Below, in pieces: positions 62,668 through 64,000 of a DNA stretch of 64,000 bases (position 1 is the stretch's first letter; each line of letters opens with the position of its first letter). A program made the translations under genes and the position numbers. Origin of the DNA: Brevibacillus humidisoli (lineage in GTDB: Bacteria; Bacillota; Bacilli; Brevibacillales; Brevibacillaceae); assembly GCF_020923435.1 (NCBI RefSeq), contig NZ_CP087263.1, positions 806,001 to 870,000 of the forward strand, read 5' to 3'. The notes beneath the pieces are model-generated. The model saw only the letters and a list, made by a program, of their open reading frames with translations. It searched no databases and had not been told where the DNA came from.

Positions 62668-64000
62668 ATGAGATCGGAAATGATACACCTTTTCTTGCGA
62701 TTCGTCAAAGAGATGGTGAAAGCTGTCGAACAAACCAACCCTGACCTTGTTATCGCGCCTTATCTGAAGACATATATTCCTGAAGCGGTGTGGAAGGAGT
62801 ACACGTGTCTGGTTGTTCATCCGGGTATCAAAGGGGACCGGGGACCTTATTCGCTGGACTGGGCCATTATGGACAATCAGTAAGAGTGGGGCGTTACGTT
62901 GCTGGAAGCCGACGCAGAGATGGATGCGGGAGATATATGGGCATCGGTTCGTTTTCCGATGAGCAGGGGCAGCAAAAGCAAATTATATCGTCATCAAGTA
63001 ACCCAGGCTGCTGTCCATTGTGTTCTTCAGGCATTGGAATCGATGGAAGACAGTACGTTTCGTCCGGAGCCATTGGACTATTCGAAACCGGACGTTCAGG
63101 GAAGGGCACATCCAAAGATCAAGCAAGAGAATCGCAGGATTGATTGGACGGCAACAACCGAGGAGATCGCCAGAAACATTCGGGCAGCGGATAGTCACCC
63201 TGGTGTGTTGGACGAAATATATGGTGAGCCGGTTTATCTCTTTGGCGCACACGAGGAAGATGTTCTAAAAGGAAAGCCGGGTGAAATTATGGCGTATCGG
63301 GATGGAGCGATATGCCGAGCTACCGGAGACGGTGCGGTCTGGATTACTCATTTGAAACCAAAAGGGTACTTTAAACTTCCTGCAACCATGGTGTTGAATG
63401 AGAAACTGAACACTATTCCGGAGATGCCTTTATCACCTTTTGAAGATTACCCGGGTCGCACGTATCGTGAAATCTACTATGAGGAAATAGGCAAAGTAGG
63501 ATATTTGCGTTTTGACTTCTACAACGGGGCGATGTCTACAGACCAGTGTATTAGGCTGAGACAAGCCCTTGCAGCAGTAAAACAGAAAAAAGTGAACGTG
63601 ATCGTGCTGATGGGGGGAGCAGACTTTTGGTCGAACGGCATTCACCTCAATGTGATTGAACATGCTGCCAATCCTGCCGATGAATCTTGGGCCAATATCC
63701 ACGCTATGAACGATTTGGTGCGCGAGATCATGCTGACCGACTCTCAGGTAACGATTTCCGCTATGCAAGGAAATGTCGGTGCTGGAGGAGTGATTTTGGC
63801 GGTCGCAGCTGACCAAGTATATGCTAGAAACGGTGTCGTGCTCAATCCGTACTACAAGAAAATGGGGGGCTTGTTTGGTTCGGAGTATTGGACCTATCTC
63901 TTGCCCCGACGGGTTGGACTGGACAAAGCCATGCAACTGACAGAGGAATGTTTGCCTGTGGGCACAACCACAGCGAAATCAATTGGACTGATCGATGACG
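62668..64000 (+). pseudogene. hypX: HypX/HoxX-like gene (formyltransferase plus enoyl-CoA hydratase fold), broken, runs off the window
   Basis: From about 62705 the frame matches HypX: NPDLVIAPYLKTYIP and GPYSLDWAIM of the formyltransferase-like half, ATTEEIARNIRAADSHPG, and after 63500 the crotonase-like half (VIVLMGGADFWSNGIHLNVIE, ISAMQGNVGAGGVILAVAAD). The first 50 or so residues are replaced by unrelated sequence, and a TAA at 62881-62883 cuts the frame between DNQ and EWGV. HypX makes CO for [NiFe]-hydrogenase assembly in some bacteria. No hydrogenase gene is seen in the window. The piece is likely not functional. Confidence 0.85.

Overview
The window reads as a Bacillota chromosome, most likely Brevibacillus or a close Paenibacillaceae relative. 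This is inferred from strong Shine-Dalgarno sites (AGGAGG types), from Bacillus-type families (YutG, YjcF/YjcG, Lin0512, DUF2179) and from a Gram-positive MecA-like penicillin-binding lipoprotein. No ribosomal marker is present, so the genus is a judgement.

Bases 1-30,660 are mostly ordinary chromosome: a ThpR-type RNA 2H phosphodiesterase, CheW, the AzlCD exporter with a MocR regulator, a TerC exporter behind a clear yybP-ykoY manganese riboswitch, a dipeptide-amide locus (asparagine-synthase-like amidotransferase, GNAT and ATP-grasp), a ZIP transporter, FabI, an FHA regulator, two tandem class B PBPs, a UvrD-type helicase, a CNNM/CorC protein, a PHP phosphoesterase, YjcF/YjcG and YutG. It ends with tRNA-Ile2(CAT) and tRNA-Val(GAC).

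Bases 30,680-41,525 are a mobile island. An IS1182-family copy sits just behind tRNA-Val. Next come a tyrosine integrase, an excisionase, a helix-turn-helix regulator and a gene II/X-type rolling-circle Rep, which together look like a small integrated phage- or plasmid-like element. Its Rep end is cut by an IS3-family copy, which is cut by an IS21-family element, which appears to hold a second IS21 element.

Bases 41,525-51,520 are a patchwork: a rhodanese remnant, an MFS exporter, ChrA, a decayed oxalate/formate-type MFS gene joined to a formate dehydrogenase fragment joined to a DUF1641 fragment, small metal-type proteins and a frameshifted polynucleotide kinase-phosphatase.

Bases 51,525-62,514 are the most notable part: an azol(in)e RiPP (TOMM) cluster. 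A 76-residue precursor of the heterocycloanthracin/sonorensin type has a core made of an eight-residue Cys/Trp/Arg repeat with 11 cysteines. It is followed by an ocin-ThiF-like leader-binding protein, a YcaO cyclodehydratase and a double-length SagB dehydrogenase. A divergent metzincin protease lies upstream, and a response regulator and a giant hybrid histidine kinase lie downstream. The window closes in a broken HypX-like gene.

Several conserved genes are split by one missing base in a short run (near 9521, 44984, 50449 and 61851). These may be real decay or read errors and should be checked in the raw data.
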